Shown piece by piece: positions 12,701-20,205 of a stretch of 36,477 nucleotides of DNA. The stretch is from positions 896,056 through 932,532 of the forward strand of contig NW_003122410.1 of assembly GCF_000003605.2 (NCBI RefSeq). The letters run 5' to 3'. The position numbers were made by a program, and so were the translations under genes. The stretch comes from Saccoglossus kowalevskii (Eukaryota > Hemichordata > Enteropneusta > Harrimaniidae). A model generated the notes under the pieces. That model worked only from the letters and a program-made list of their open reading frames with translations, did not search any database and was not told the origin of the DNA. The stretch's first letter is position 1. Each line of letters opens with the position of its first letter.

Positions 12701-15700
12701 GTCACTAATAATGGGATAGGTAATTCTTCTGAAGGTTAGTCTCTCAGAAGTAGTAAACAGCATCTATCATTGTTTATTTGTGACTGGAAAATTGACTGAT
12801 ATTTCAAGACTGAATACAAACAGACAATGAGTTATGCAAAGTGGGACGATGTATCAGAGCATCATAAATCTTTCAAAAGCAAAATCCATGAAAACTGAAT
12901 AATAGTAATATTTGATATGCGTATATAGGGATAACATTACATGATAAACTATTAAGTCAAATAAAGTTATGAAATTGACAACCATCTTGACATTCAACTT
13001 ACAGAGGCCATTGATTTAGCTCCTGTTCCTGTAAATGTATTATCATTCAAATTTATTATCTGTAAAAACAAATAAAAAAAATTATTTAACTAATGAACAT
13101 TACCAATCAGCATCACACAGTAGGTTATTTTTTTTATCTTACCTAAATCTATTGATGTTAAATTAATTTTATTTTCTGCAAGTCCTAAATTGAATTGTAA
13201 ACCAAGAGTATACAACACTTCATACTGTAAAACCATTTATTTTCACTGGATTTTAACATCACTATTCTGATGAGTTCATGTTCACAAATTTGGCAGCTGA
13301 CAAGTTTTTTTTTCATGTTCCCATGGATTTTATTTATTTTAAACAGATTTTGTTTATCAACGAAAAAAGCACAGTAAATAATTACTAGCCTTACAGTATT
13401 TATTTCTGCTGATTTTAATACTCACTTCGGCATAAATAAATTACATGTGAAAATAAAATCTTCTACTGTAATACATGGGTTATATGATAGTTGTTGTATC
13501 TCAACCAGAGCAGTTGCTGACAACCAAGCACATTGCTGATAAAACATTATACTCGCCTTCAGTTTGTCGTTCTTTGCAAACGAATCTGCCAGTGCTGATA
13601 TTCCCTGGTGATTTATACCATTCTGTGGCATTGCTACGTGTTCGAGTGTTCCTATAGTCTGAAAAAAATAATTTTGGGATTATATGGATAACAAAATTGT
13701 ATGAAACTAATAATTTCAAAACATCTGTAGTAGTTCAAAACCAGGCTGAATGCAACTAATCAAAAATAAAATTTGGCAACAATTTCACACATTTTGAATT
13801 CCAGAATACTGTAAAATACATTGAAATAGCTACATGACATTTTATCGAATTTGACTGAATGCAATTATCTCATTGTGATAGTATAGCACCAATATTGTTA
13901 CCTTGAATGCTAATGCCAAGGCAGTGGCACCATCATTTTCTAATCGATTCCTTCCAGCGATAAAAAGCTGCAGTGATAATGGTTTCCCTGCAGCTGAACT
14001 TTTTTTATGACATTCAATTAATGCTGCTGATAAAATCTGTGAATTAGAAAATAAATACACACATTAGTTTTCAGTACATCTTGGACAGGTTTTGCTTTCT
14101 TAATAATTTGGTTGGTGATGAGAATGCAATGGCAAACAGGTCAGAGTACCCAACACCAAACTGCCAGTGGTCAGTCAACAACAGAATTCTTAAGAGCAAT
14201 ATAAAATAAATTGAATTCTTGTGAATTATCTCACTGAAAGTTTTTCAGGTGATAAATCTGAGAAGGTATTTTAACCTTTAGATCACCAGACTTTCTCGCC
14301 CAAATTTGTATGCAAATTTTTCTTGTATTCTTCAATATTTCAGGAAATGAACCCTAATTTTGGAGCCAACAGACAAAATTTGAGTCAATATTCAGTTTTT
14401 ACTCAAAAACTTTGGCTATTTTTGTCCCAATCTTCTGAAGGAAAGTGCAGACTATAAACATTATTTTGTGAATTGTTGATGAAAAGAGATGATGGTGAAA
14501 AGGATAAAGCATCTTGCTGTAGACATTATGGCATTTTGAGCTGAAATCAAATTTTACACTACTGAGCATGTTATTGCATATATATGCAATGCATTCTGGA
14601 AGAAAAGTTATTGCATAACAATGGACTACTGTTTTATTTTTCCCTTTTGGTATTCTGATGACATGTACCCATAAATGAAAGTATGACAAACATGACATTA
14701 TCTTGAATTCGGTTTGAACCTCCTTAAAGGTATTTTAATTAATTAAAGCAGAGGAGATGTCACCTGCGGATGTGTCAGATGGCCATAGCGTGTCATTGTT
14801 TACAAACAAGTGTCTACCCATGAACCTTTGCGTTTTTAGCGCGTGTTGTTATCATAGCTTTGGACTCAATTGCAGCATGTGTGCGGGTGACGACCCTCTC
14901 GCTTTAATAGAACAAAGAAACTTGAAGTGTAATGGGCTGGTCATGTATATTGCAAAGCTAGGATCATCAATGCAGAATATCTCGAAAGAGTTAGGATATG
15001 AACATTCTGTTTTATCAATCACAAGTGTTGTTTTTCTGCTGTAATAAACCAAAATTCCATCATCATAATAAACTTACTTTTCCCCCACCTATACCGAGTC
15101 CATTATTATTAAATCTAAGTTCTCTTATGGAATAACATGCTTCGCTTTGCAGCAGCTCTGTACATGCTCGCACTCCGTCTGCACCAAATGCATTATCACT
15201 TAAATCAAGTTCCACTAAATGGGCTTCAGCTGTGATAATGGCAGCTCCTAGGCTTTCCTGAAAGAAAAGAAATTTAACACAAAATATTATTATATGCAAT
15301 AAAATTGTTTGTATTTTTGTCTCACTTTTCTGTTAAGTTTGATCTAACAAAAAAACACAGACCTGGAGGTGTTGTAAGATGACATCACAACTAACTATTA
15401 AAATTATTCAGCCTATCATAGCACTTCTTACATGAAAACACACTAAAAGATGCATTTTAATTGGCCATTGAAAATTTATGAACTTGACTGAATGAATCCA
15501 GTTGTTTGGTAGTTGACATGCACAACATGACTATCAATAGTCCATTTTCTAATGACCGAATTTCCATGTTATGTGTGAAATAAAAAAACAAGAAAAAAAC
15601 AAAGGAGATAGCATCAGCACAGTGCACAAAATTCAACAAATGTTAAATGGATTTTTTTGAGTATTTCCATGTTAAATATTGTGCTATATAAATTTGATAG

Positions 15701-18700
15701 GCAATTCTCTGAAACATCGGCATTTCAACATTGAACTTTAAAATAAAAAAAAAAAAAAAAAAACCAAATCATTTGATTTTTGCAGCAGGATGCTCAATTC
15801 GCACCTTTCACACATTATGCGAGACAAACAGATAGCCATCTATTGAGTTATGCAAACTGAGCCAAACCAATTACATTAATCTCATCTACCAAATAATACA
15901 TACATACCAGTGCTACAGGAATCTCTGATCTCAGTCGTCCAGTAAACATGTCACTCCATCTTGCTCTCTGAATAAAATAATTTAAGACCAGGAATCACAT
16001 TACTGTAAATTGATTTAAATTCACTAGACGCAAATTTTACAAATTGTGTGAGTAAGAGAAAACTGCAACGTTCTGCACCAAGACAGGTGAGTCCCATCCA
16101 GTGTTGTAATAATTTGGCGAAATGACATCCATATCAAATAACCAACATTTCTAGCTGCCAACAGTTTATAATATTTAAAACAATGAAAACTCTACAAAAT
16201 TAATTTTTTTAAGTTTATGGCTACACCTGATATTATCAAAAGAACTGCCAATTAAAACAGGGTTCCCCCCGGGCATTATAGAACAGGGGTTCCCAACTGA
16301 TAAATTTGAGATAAACAATAGAGACAATCAAGCATAACAATGAACCAATAGAGATAATTAACAAACTATATTGTTATGTAAATTAGTCGATACTCAATTA
16401 TATTTTCTGAGGATAACATCGATTCCCATAATGCATCAACATGGCAGTAATCCCATGATGCATCACAAGCTATCATTACATTAGTAATGAAACCCTACAA
16501 CATGGCGGTACTCCCATGATGCATCTCAAGATATCACTACTTTGGTAATGAAACCCTACAACATGGCAGTACTCCCATGATGCATCTCAAGCTATCTTTA
16601 CATTAATAATGAAACCCTACAACATGGCAGTACACCCATGATGCATCACAAGATATCACTACTTTAGTAATGAAGCCCTACGACAAGGCAGTACTCCCAT
16701 GGTGCATCACAAGATATCACTACTTTAGTAATGAAGCCCTACGACAAGGCAGTACTCCCATGGTGCATCTCAAGATATCAATACTTAGTAATGAAGCCCT
16801 ACGACAAGGCAGTACTCCCATGATGCATCACAAGATATCACTACTTTAGTATTTAAGCCCTACAACATGGCAGTACTCCCATGGTGCATCACAAGATATC
16901 ACTACATTAGTAATGAAACCCTACAACATGGTAGTACTCCCATGGTGCATCAAAATATATCAATACTTTAGTAATGAAGCCCTACAACAAGGCAGTACTC
17001 CCATGATGCATCACAAGATATCACTACTTTAGTAATGAAGCCCTACGACAAGGCAGTACTCCCATGGTGCATCTCAAGATATAAATACTTAGTAATGAAG
17101 CCCTACGACAAGGCAGTACTCCCATGATGCATCACAAGATATCACTACTTTAGTATTTAAGCCCTACAACATGGCAGTACTCCCATGATGCATCACAAGA
17201 TATCACTACTTTAGTAATGAAACCCTACAACATGGTAGTACTCCCATGATGCATCACAAGATATCACTACATTAGTAATGAAACCCTACAACATGGCAGT
17301 ACTCCCATGATGCATCTCAAGATATCACTACTTTAATGAAACCCTACAACATGGCAGTACTCCCATGATGCATCACAAGCTATCACTACTTTAGTAATGA
17401 AACCCTACAACATGGCAGTACTCCCATGATGCATAACAAGCTAACACTACATTAGTACTGAAGCCCTACAACATGGCAGTACTCCCATGATGCATCTCAA
17501 GCTATCACTACTTTAGTAATGAAACCCTACAACATGGCAGTACTCCCATGGTGCATCATAAGATATCAGTACTTTAGTAATGAAACCATACAACATGGCA
17601 GTACTCCCATGATGCATCACAAGCTATCACTATATTAGTAATGAAGCCCTACAACATGGCAGTACTCCCATGATGCATCACAAGCTATCACTACATTAGT
17701 AATGAAACCCTACAACATGGTGGTACTCCCATGATGCATCACAAGATATCACTACTTTAGTAATGAAACCCTACAACATGGCGGTACTCCCATGATGCAT
17801 CACAAGATATCACTACTTTAGTAATGAAACCCTACAACATGGCAGTAAACCCATGATGCATCTCAAGATATCACTACATTAGTAATGAAACCCTACAACA
17901 TGGCAGTACTCCCATGATGCATCTCAAGCTATCACTACTTTAGTAATGAAACCCTACAACATGGCAGTACTCCCATGATGCATCACAAGCTATCACTACA
18001 TTAGTAATGAAACCCTACAACATGGCAGTACTCCCATGGTGCATCTCAAGCTATCACTACATTAATAATGAAACCCTACAACCTGGCAGTACTCCCATGA
18101 TGCATCACAAGCTATCACTACTTTAGTAATGAAACCCTACAACATGGCAGTACTCCCATGATGCATCACAAGCTATCAATACTTTAGTAATGAAACCCTA
18201 CAACATGGCAGTACTCCCATGGTGCATCACAAGATATCACTACATTAGTAATGAAACCCTACAACATGGTGGTACTCCCATGATGCATCACAAGATATCA
18301 CTACTTTAGTATTTAAGCCCTATAACACGGCAGTACTCCCATGATGCATCACAAGATATCACTACTTTAGTAATGAAACCCTACAACATGGCAGTACTCC
18401 CATGATGCATCACAAGATATCACTACTTTAGTAATGAAGCCCTACAACATGGCAGTACTCCCATGGTGCATCAGAAGTTTCAATGAACAAAGCTTTCTGG
18501 AAGAAGAACAGGAGCAACTTCACAATATTGTTCAATCATGCATGCTAGTACTTACCTCAAATTCTGCTTTATTTTCTAGAGCTTTAGCAATAGCTTTGGC
18601 GGCTTCTACACCAACCGTGTTACCTCCTAACCGTAATGATTGCACATCTTTGGATTCATTTATGGTTTTGACAATTTCGGCAGCTGGTGAGTGGAACACA

Positions 18701-19965
18701 AGTTGACATACATATATGCATAAAAAAACATATATTGTACAAATACATGTCAGTGTAGCATTACAATTATTACATGCTTTTTTTTCCACTTGTAATTTGT
18801 TTAAATAATGACGAGGATGCAATGACATGTGCATTGGGCCTTAACACAAGACCACTGAAGATTTTTGAATATACATCAAAATTCATTTCAATATGAATAA
18901 TTTATAACCAGTCTAGAACAATGGCTACATGTTCTTATATCAAACAAACCAACGTGTTTACTTGCAGAAAATAAAAAAGCGTAGAATAAACTGCCATTGA
19001 CCATGGACGTACTAGAGATGGACGGTGCACGGTGTTTACTCGCTTTGATGTATGTGCGTTGCCGCCACCAGATTACTGTTGATCCAGATCATGTCTGCAT
19101 AATTTCCTGTCCACAGGAAACGATCACGAACACGCCCGATTATAGCTCAGTTCATCTTCGTTTTGTCCCGAACGCCCCCGACGATCTGTTTACGATCGTC
19201 AAGAGAAAACAAAATGGCAACGAACAGGCACCAGAGAAAGTTTGGTTTTGGTTCGGATTTTGTAGATCCCGACATTTTAGAACTAGATGATAATGATTTT
19301 GATATTGAAGACATTGAAACTGTCGACTCAACCGTCCCTGAAGAGGACGAACAGCAGTATTGTTTCTCGCGAGAGCCCATCATGAACATGAAAGCTAATG
19401 TTAAAGAAGTCCATTTTTAACATCAAATTACGGCGGCCGAACTTTTCCGAACATTTTGAGCTTTGTGCCATCTGGAAATTTGACTCGAATTGAACATCGG
19501 ATAAAAAAATCGTCATCCGCTCACACCGGGTTTACTGGCAATATTAAATTAAAATTGTTAACAAATGCTGAAGATCGGTACAAACATGCTCGTAAACTTG
19601 CCTAGAACATACGGATTTGCGTTAAACCTTTGATTTACAACGTAACATTGCACCAGCTCATGGACATGGTCTGTATTTTTTTTTTTACCCAATATAATAT
19701 AAAATTTAAAATTCGAATCTTGTGAAAAATCAAAACTAAGATCGGGCGGCAACTCAGTCAAGATGAAAGTACGTCTGCCTATTCATGAATTTAAGATGAG
19801 TACAATAGAATGCGTCTTATCAGGTGTGAATCACCGTGCAGCGTCCATCTCTAGTACGTCCATGCATTGACAGTGGAATATACATTTCTGCTTTGTGTAT
19901 GTATTTCCGGTCCAGACACCTGTTTTAGTTTTTGTTCATATTTGTAAATCATAAGATCATAAATA

Positions 19966-20012
<47 letters not shown>

Positions 20013-20205
20013 CGATCACCATTGTAATGGGTCCATAGGGAATATATATATTACACATTGGTCAAACTTTGAGTTCAACATGCTACGTACCATCTTCGGC
20101 TGTGTCAAGTTTCAGGCCCTTTCCGGCGAATGACACTTCGTTTACTTGTTCAAGTTTTGCCTTGGCCAACAAATCGGCAACATCGGGTTCGCTTTTCACT
20201 GCCAT
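651..20205 (-). CDS. RANGAP1: RanGAP1, Ran GTPase-activating protein 1 (15 joined exons, 3' end outside window)
   Basis: RanGAP1 stimulates GTP hydrolysis by Ran in the cytoplasm and at nuclear pores, which keeps the RanGTP gradient that drives nuclear transport. Fifteen exons join in one frame (about 549 residues; human protein 587): 20205-20091, 18683-18556, 15967-15908, 15257-15078, 14036-13902, 13658-13557, 13059-13003, 12549-12436, 11985-11886, 7382-7298, 6945-6783, 1848-1750, 1457-1355, 1108-1023, 772-651. Residues 1-358 form the leucine-rich-repeat GAP domain. It includes FTGR (Arg92, position of the conserved arginine of yeast Rna1p) and the NNGLG motif (152-156, region of the catalytic asparagine). 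Residues 359-413 are acidic. Residues 414-549 are the C-terminal domain with the SUMO site LKSE (Lys509). An in-frame stop lies 24 bases upstream of the ATG. The final short exon was not found. Assignment is very secure; exon joins rest on phase and homology. Confidence 0.97.
1023..1108 (-). CDS. RANGAP1: RanGAP1 exon 14 (residues 481-509)
   Basis: Encodes [20 protein letters not shown] and then VLVYLGLLK, matching DALMQKAF...LLVHMGLLK of human RanGAP1. The last codon is the SUMO-acceptor lysine. Acceptor GTCTAG, donor CTTAAG|GTAAAG. Confidence 0.93.
1355..1457 (-). CDS. RANGAP1: RanGAP1 exon 13 (residues 447-480)
   Basis: Encodes [20 protein letters not shown] and then [13 protein letters not shown]. 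The FFKVSSV core matches FLKVSSVF of human RanGAP1. Acceptor CTCATAG, donor TTCAG|GTGATT, phase 1 at the 3' end. Confidence 0.92.
1750..1848 (-). CDS. RANGAP1: RanGAP1 exon 12 (residues 414-446), GC donor
   Basis: Begins the C-terminal domain: [20 protein letters not shown] and then [13 protein letters not shown], matching the STFLAFPSPEKLLRLG block of human RanGAP1. Acceptor GCTTAG. The donor is GGG|GCAAGT, a second GC-type site; the next exon continues in phase 0. Confidence 0.9.
3451..3580. repeat. Foldback element, 44-bp arms with GC-rich loop
   Basis: Left arm 3451-3494 and right arm 3537-3580 are inverted copies with about 4 mismatches (core GATACCTCAAAGTATGCAC). The 42-base loop is GC- and CpG-rich, unlike the surrounding AT-rich intron. 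A related right-arm sequence occurs at 10505-10557, which marks it as a dispersed element. Confidence 0.85.
3581..3857. repeat. Possible element with ATTATTATACATC inverted ends
   Basis: ATTATTATACATCT beginning about 3583 and its reverse complement AGATGTATAATAAT ending near 3857 bracket a CpG-rich stretch. It could be the body of the same element as the adjacent foldback; the true boundaries are uncertain. Confidence 0.4.
5238..5285 (-). CDS. RANGAP1: Candidate alternative terminal exon of RanGAP1 (NES-like tail)
   Basis: After a good acceptor (pyrimidine-rich, TTTTACAG) the frame compatible with exon 11 (phase 0) reads [15 protein letters not shown] and then stop. The tail fits the leucine-rich export consensus L-x3-L-x2-L-x-L. 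Using this exon would give a protein of about 428 residues with the GAP domain and acidic tail but no SUMO/RanBP2 domain, as in yeast RanGAPs. Candidate poly(A) signals (AATAAA on the minus strand) lie at 4914-4919 and 3965-3970. This is inferred from splice signals and phase only; no transcript evidence is available. Confidence 0.55.
   Translation of the reverse strand, partial: KSTEDLADALDKLKL
6374..6586. mobile_element. MITE family A, copy 1 (213 bp, TA-flanked)
   Basis: Begins TACTGTGGAATACTTTATTT and ends with the inverted GTATTTTACAGTA. The termini are long imperfect inverted repeats built on TTTTCGCTGGAATTAATTTT. No reading frame. A copy of identical length lies at 36199-36411, and degenerate copies at 28697, 31313 and 13223. 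Confidence 0.88.
6783..6945 (-). CDS. RANGAP1: RanGAP1 exon 11 (residues 359-413, acidic stretch)
   Basis: Encodes the acidic stretch ([20 protein letters not shown] and on), then a tail ending [11 protein letters not shown]. RanGAPs from yeast to vertebrates carry such a stretch after the repeats. Donor GACAAG|GTAATT, phase 0. It could be spliced to the exon at 1848 or to the short terminal exon at 5285. Confidence 0.94.
6946..7297 (-). other. RanGAP1 intron 10
   Basis: 352-bp intron between the acidic-stretch exon and the last repeat exon. No element or RNA gene recognised. Confidence 0.8.
7298..7382 (-). CDS. RANGAP1: RanGAP1 exon 10 (residues 331-358)
   Basis: Completes the last repeat with [20 protein letters not shown] and then KLGSF, equivalent to GNTLGEEGCEQLQEVLEG of human RanGAP1. 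Acceptor AATGTAG, donor TTTAG|GTAAGT, phase 2 at the 3' end. Confidence 0.93.
8003..8150 (+). repeat. Tandem repeat copy 1, left of the transposon
   Basis: Contains ATTGAAGATAT, GAAATGAACAAATC and AAGTATCAAAGCAATTGAGC in the same order and spacing as the copy at 11531-11655. The copies differ at many bases, so the duplication is old. Confidence 0.75.
8592..9005 (-). CDS. HIRAN-domain-like protein, 137 aa, inside the pogo-type element
   Basis: The 137-residue frame carries the HIRAN pattern: [20 protein letters not shown], then [20 protein letters not shown] and a later YYLKP. In the family the motif reads roughly G..hY...L..G..L...RE..N.hD..AVAV...G..VG.lpR. HIRAN domains bind 3' ends of single-stranded DNA in Rad5/HLTF and also occur alone in many invertebrate repeat-borne genes. 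The frame starts at [11 protein letters not shown] and is uninterrupted, while the transposase on the other strand is broken. It could be an accessory gene of the element or a captured fragment. Function is not established. Confidence 0.6.
   Translation of the reverse strand: MITHYIMGKKKVVIRNVLAVGMPHYSSSLPLGTSHLLCRDRQNLHDKDAVAVTFRGKKVASLKRDAARLLVKIMNLNLSADGCYYLKPKTNAFSHSPRVGVMHFCNIWFLAIDQVIPRIQDILRNCRFDVNIAQHVS
10283..11259 (+). pseudogene. Broken pogo/Tigger-type (DDE_1) transposase relic
   Basis: Pieces in different frames follow the order of a pogo-type transposase. [19 protein letters not shown] and, after a frameshift, [16 protein letters not shown] give the N-terminal DNA-binding helix-turn-helix (10300-10422). 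[20 protein letters not shown] (10661 on) holds the first catalytic Asp. [11 protein letters not shown] and [12 protein letters not shown] follow, then [18 protein letters not shown] (11019 on), then [11 protein letters not shown] and a C-terminal tail. The segment with the second catalytic Asp seems deleted near 10940. Stops and frameshifts show it is dead. Confidence 0.8.
10505..10557 (+). repeat. Dispersed repeat related to the foldback at 3451-3580
   Basis: Resembles 3546-3598 at most positions (GGTATYTTCGTAATRAC and ATTATTRTACATCTTTTC). It lies between the helix-turn-helix and catalytic parts of the transposase relic, so it probably inserted into the element. Confidence 0.6.
11531..11655 (+). 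repeat. Tandem repeat copy 2, right of the transposon
   Basis: Carries ATTGAAGATATCAACATGAA, GAACAAATC and CCAAGTATCAAAACAGTTGA in parallel with 8003-8150. The sequence just right of the transposon (AGTTTTCAAGAA) also follows GAGCTTGA at the end of this copy, which reveals the unoccupied target. Confidence 0.75.
11886..11985 (-). CDS. RANGAP1: RanGAP1 exon 9 (residues 298-330)
   Basis: Encodes [20 protein letters not shown] and then NLEKLDLNG, the next-to-last leucine-rich repeat. Acceptor TTTCAACAG, donor AATG|GTAAGA, phase 1 at the 3' end. Confidence 0.95.
11986..12435 (-). other. RanGAP1 intron 8
   Basis: 450-bp AT-rich intron. No element recognised. Confidence 0.8.
12436..12549 (-). CDS. 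RANGAP1: RanGAP1 exon 8 (residues 260-297)
   Basis: Encodes [20 protein letters not shown] and then [18 protein letters not shown], nearly identical to the [12 protein letters not shown] block of animal RanGAP1. Acceptor TTTCAG, donor CTCAAG|GTGAGT. Confidence 0.97.
12550..13002 (-). other. RanGAP1 intron 7
   Basis: 453-bp AT-rich intron. No element recognised. Confidence 0.8.
13003..13059 (-). CDS. RANGAP1: RanGAP1 exon 7 (residues 241-259)
   Basis: Short exon encoding [19 protein letters not shown], the leucine-rich-repeat segment equivalent to [14 protein letters not shown] in vertebrate RanGAP1. Acceptor TTTTTACAG, donor GCCTCT|GTAAGT, phase 0 at both ends. Confidence 0.92.
13060..13556 (-). 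other. RanGAP1 intron 6, GC-AG type
   Basis: 497-bp intron that starts GCGAGT (13556 leftward) and ends TTTTTACAG. It holds a degenerate MITE family A copy (13223-13398). Confidence 0.8.
13223..13398. mobile_element. MITE family A, degenerate copy
   Basis: Starts TACTGTAAAACCATTTATTT and TTCACTGG, like family A, and ends in one of two inverted ACAGTA sequences (13371-13376 or 13393-13398). The interior has diverged. Confidence 0.5.
13557..13658 (-). CDS. RANGAP1: RanGAP1 exon 6 (residues 207-240), GC donor
   Basis: Encodes [20 protein letters not shown] and continues to FAKNDKLK, matching the MPQNGIN repeat of RanGAP1. The homologous continuation (IINLNDNTF in exon 7) fixes the boundary at AAG|GCGAGT. 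The donor therefore begins with GC, not GT. Confidence 0.94.
13807..13885 (+). mobile_element. MITE family B, truncated copy
   Basis: TACTGTAAAATACATTGAAA followed by TAGCTACATGACATTTTA aligns with 29986-30100, with an internal deletion before TATCTCATTGTGA. It ends about 15 bp from the donor of RanGAP1 exon 5. Confidence 0.7.
13902..14036 (-). CDS. RANGAP1: RanGAP1 exon 5 (residues 162-206)
   Basis: Encodes [20 protein letters not shown] and then [17 protein letters not shown], a hallmark RanGAP1 stretch. Acceptor TTCACAG, donor TTCAAG|GTAACA, phase 0. A truncated TACTGTA-type MITE lies directly downstream in the intron. Confidence 0.96.
14037..15077 (-). other. RanGAP1 intron 4
   Basis: 1041-bp intron. 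Several short open frames on both strands show no recognisable protein and no codon pattern; nothing else seen. Confidence 0.75.
15078..15257 (-). CDS. RANGAP1: RanGAP1 exon 4 (residues 102-161)
   Basis: Two leucine-rich repeats: [16 protein letters not shown], then the [16 protein letters not shown] segment that carries the asparagine-rich motif near the catalytic centre of RanGAPs. Donor GGAAAA|GTAAGT, acceptor with CAG; phase 0 at both ends. Confidence 0.96.
15258..15907 (-). other. RanGAP1 intron 3
   Basis: 650-bp intron with an A run of about 19 bases (15745-15763). No element with clear ends found. Confidence 0.75.
15908..15967 (-). CDS. RANGAP1: RanGAP1 exon 3 (residues 82-101)
   Basis: Sixty-base exon encoding [20 protein letters not shown]. 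The FTGR arginine (Arg92) aligns with Arg74 of fission yeast Rna1p. Acceptor TTCAG, donor CTG|GTATGT, phase 0 at both ends. Confidence 0.95.
15968..18555 (-). other. RanGAP1 intron 2 (2.6 kb)
   Basis: About 80 % of this intron is the 61-bp minisatellite (16427-18475). The left 450 bp shows no other feature. Confidence 0.85.
16427..18475 (+). repeat. Minisatellite, about 34 units of 61 bp
   Basis: The unit runs CCCATGATGCATCACAAGAT, ATCACTACTTTAGTAATGAA, ACCCTACAACATGGCAGTAC, T. The CCCATG start recurs from 16452 to 18460, giving 33 periods with a mean of 60.9 bp. Most units differ by only a few bases (CCATGG for CATGAT, GACAAGG for AACATGG, TATTTAAG for TAATGAAA). Each unit has the palindromes ATGCAT, GATATC (or GCTATC) and AGTACT. 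Stops in all frames make coding unlikely. Confidence 0.98.
18556..18683 (-). CDS. RANGAP1: RanGAP1 exon 2 (residues 39-81)
   Basis: First leucine-rich repeat, including [20 protein letters not shown], which is strongly conserved in RanGAP1. Acceptor CACCAG|CT, donor TTGAG|GTAAGT. The 61-bp minisatellite begins only about 80 bp inside the following intron. Confidence 0.95.
19002..19864 (+). mobile_element. Non-autonomous DNA transposon, 863 bp, 33-bp TIRs, 7-bp target duplication
   Basis: The left terminal repeat starts CATGGACGTACTAGAGATGG (19002-19034). Its reverse complement ends the element (19832-19864) with one mismatch in 33. CATTGAC flanks both sides exactly (18995-19001 and 19865-19871). 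The interior is more GC- and CpG-rich than the intron. It encodes no full transposase, only a short acidic frame. The CA start, 30-bp-class repeats and 7-8 bp duplication are compatible with the P-element superfamily, but this is a guess. Confidence 0.93.
19163..19420 (+). CDS. Short acidic ORF in the 863-bp transposon (85 aa)
   Basis: Frame with an internal Met at 19214 in good context ([20 protein letters not shown]). It has a basic start followed by an acidic, Asp/Glu-rich middle ([15 protein letters not shown]) and a stop at 19418-19420. It may be the N-terminus of the transposase of a parent element, left in a deletion derivative. No domain recognised; it may not be expressed. Confidence 0.35.
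   Translation: MSRTPPTICLRSSRENKMATNRHQRKFGFGSDFVDPDILELDDNDFDIEDIETVDSTVPEEDEQQYCFSREPIMNMKANVKEVHF
19968..20009. repeat. TA dinucleotide microsatellite
   Basis: About 21 uninterrupted AT/TA units, roughly 80 bp from the donor of RanGAP1 exon 1. Confidence 0.97.
20091..20205 (-). CDS. RANGAP1: RanGAP1 exon 1 (residues 1-38)
   Basis: This exon encodes the N-terminus starting [20 protein letters not shown] and running to TAED, matching the animal RanGAP1 N-terminus. The ATG (20205-20203) has G at -3 and G at +4, and an in-frame TAG precedes it (20227-20229 on the plus strand). The donor is GATG|GTACGT; phase 1 at the 3' end. Confidence 0.93.

Larger units (their letters stand above)
18684..20090 (-). 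other. RanGAP1 intron 1 (1.4 kb)
   Basis: Contains the 863-bp transposon (19002-19864) and a TA microsatellite (19968-20009). The rest shows no feature. Confidence 0.85.

Noticed and set aside
14757-15044. 95-codon plus-strand frame in RanGAP1 intron 4
   Set aside because: No domain, no homology I recognise, and no terminal repeats around it; probably chance.
16427-18475. CRISPR-like array
   Set aside because: The whole 61-bp unit is repeated with no unique spacers, and the locus is a eukaryotic intron; it is a minisatellite.
18997-19290. 97-codon plus-strand frame overlapping the transposon's left end
   Set aside because: It starts inside the target duplication and runs through the terminal repeat, so it is a chance frame.
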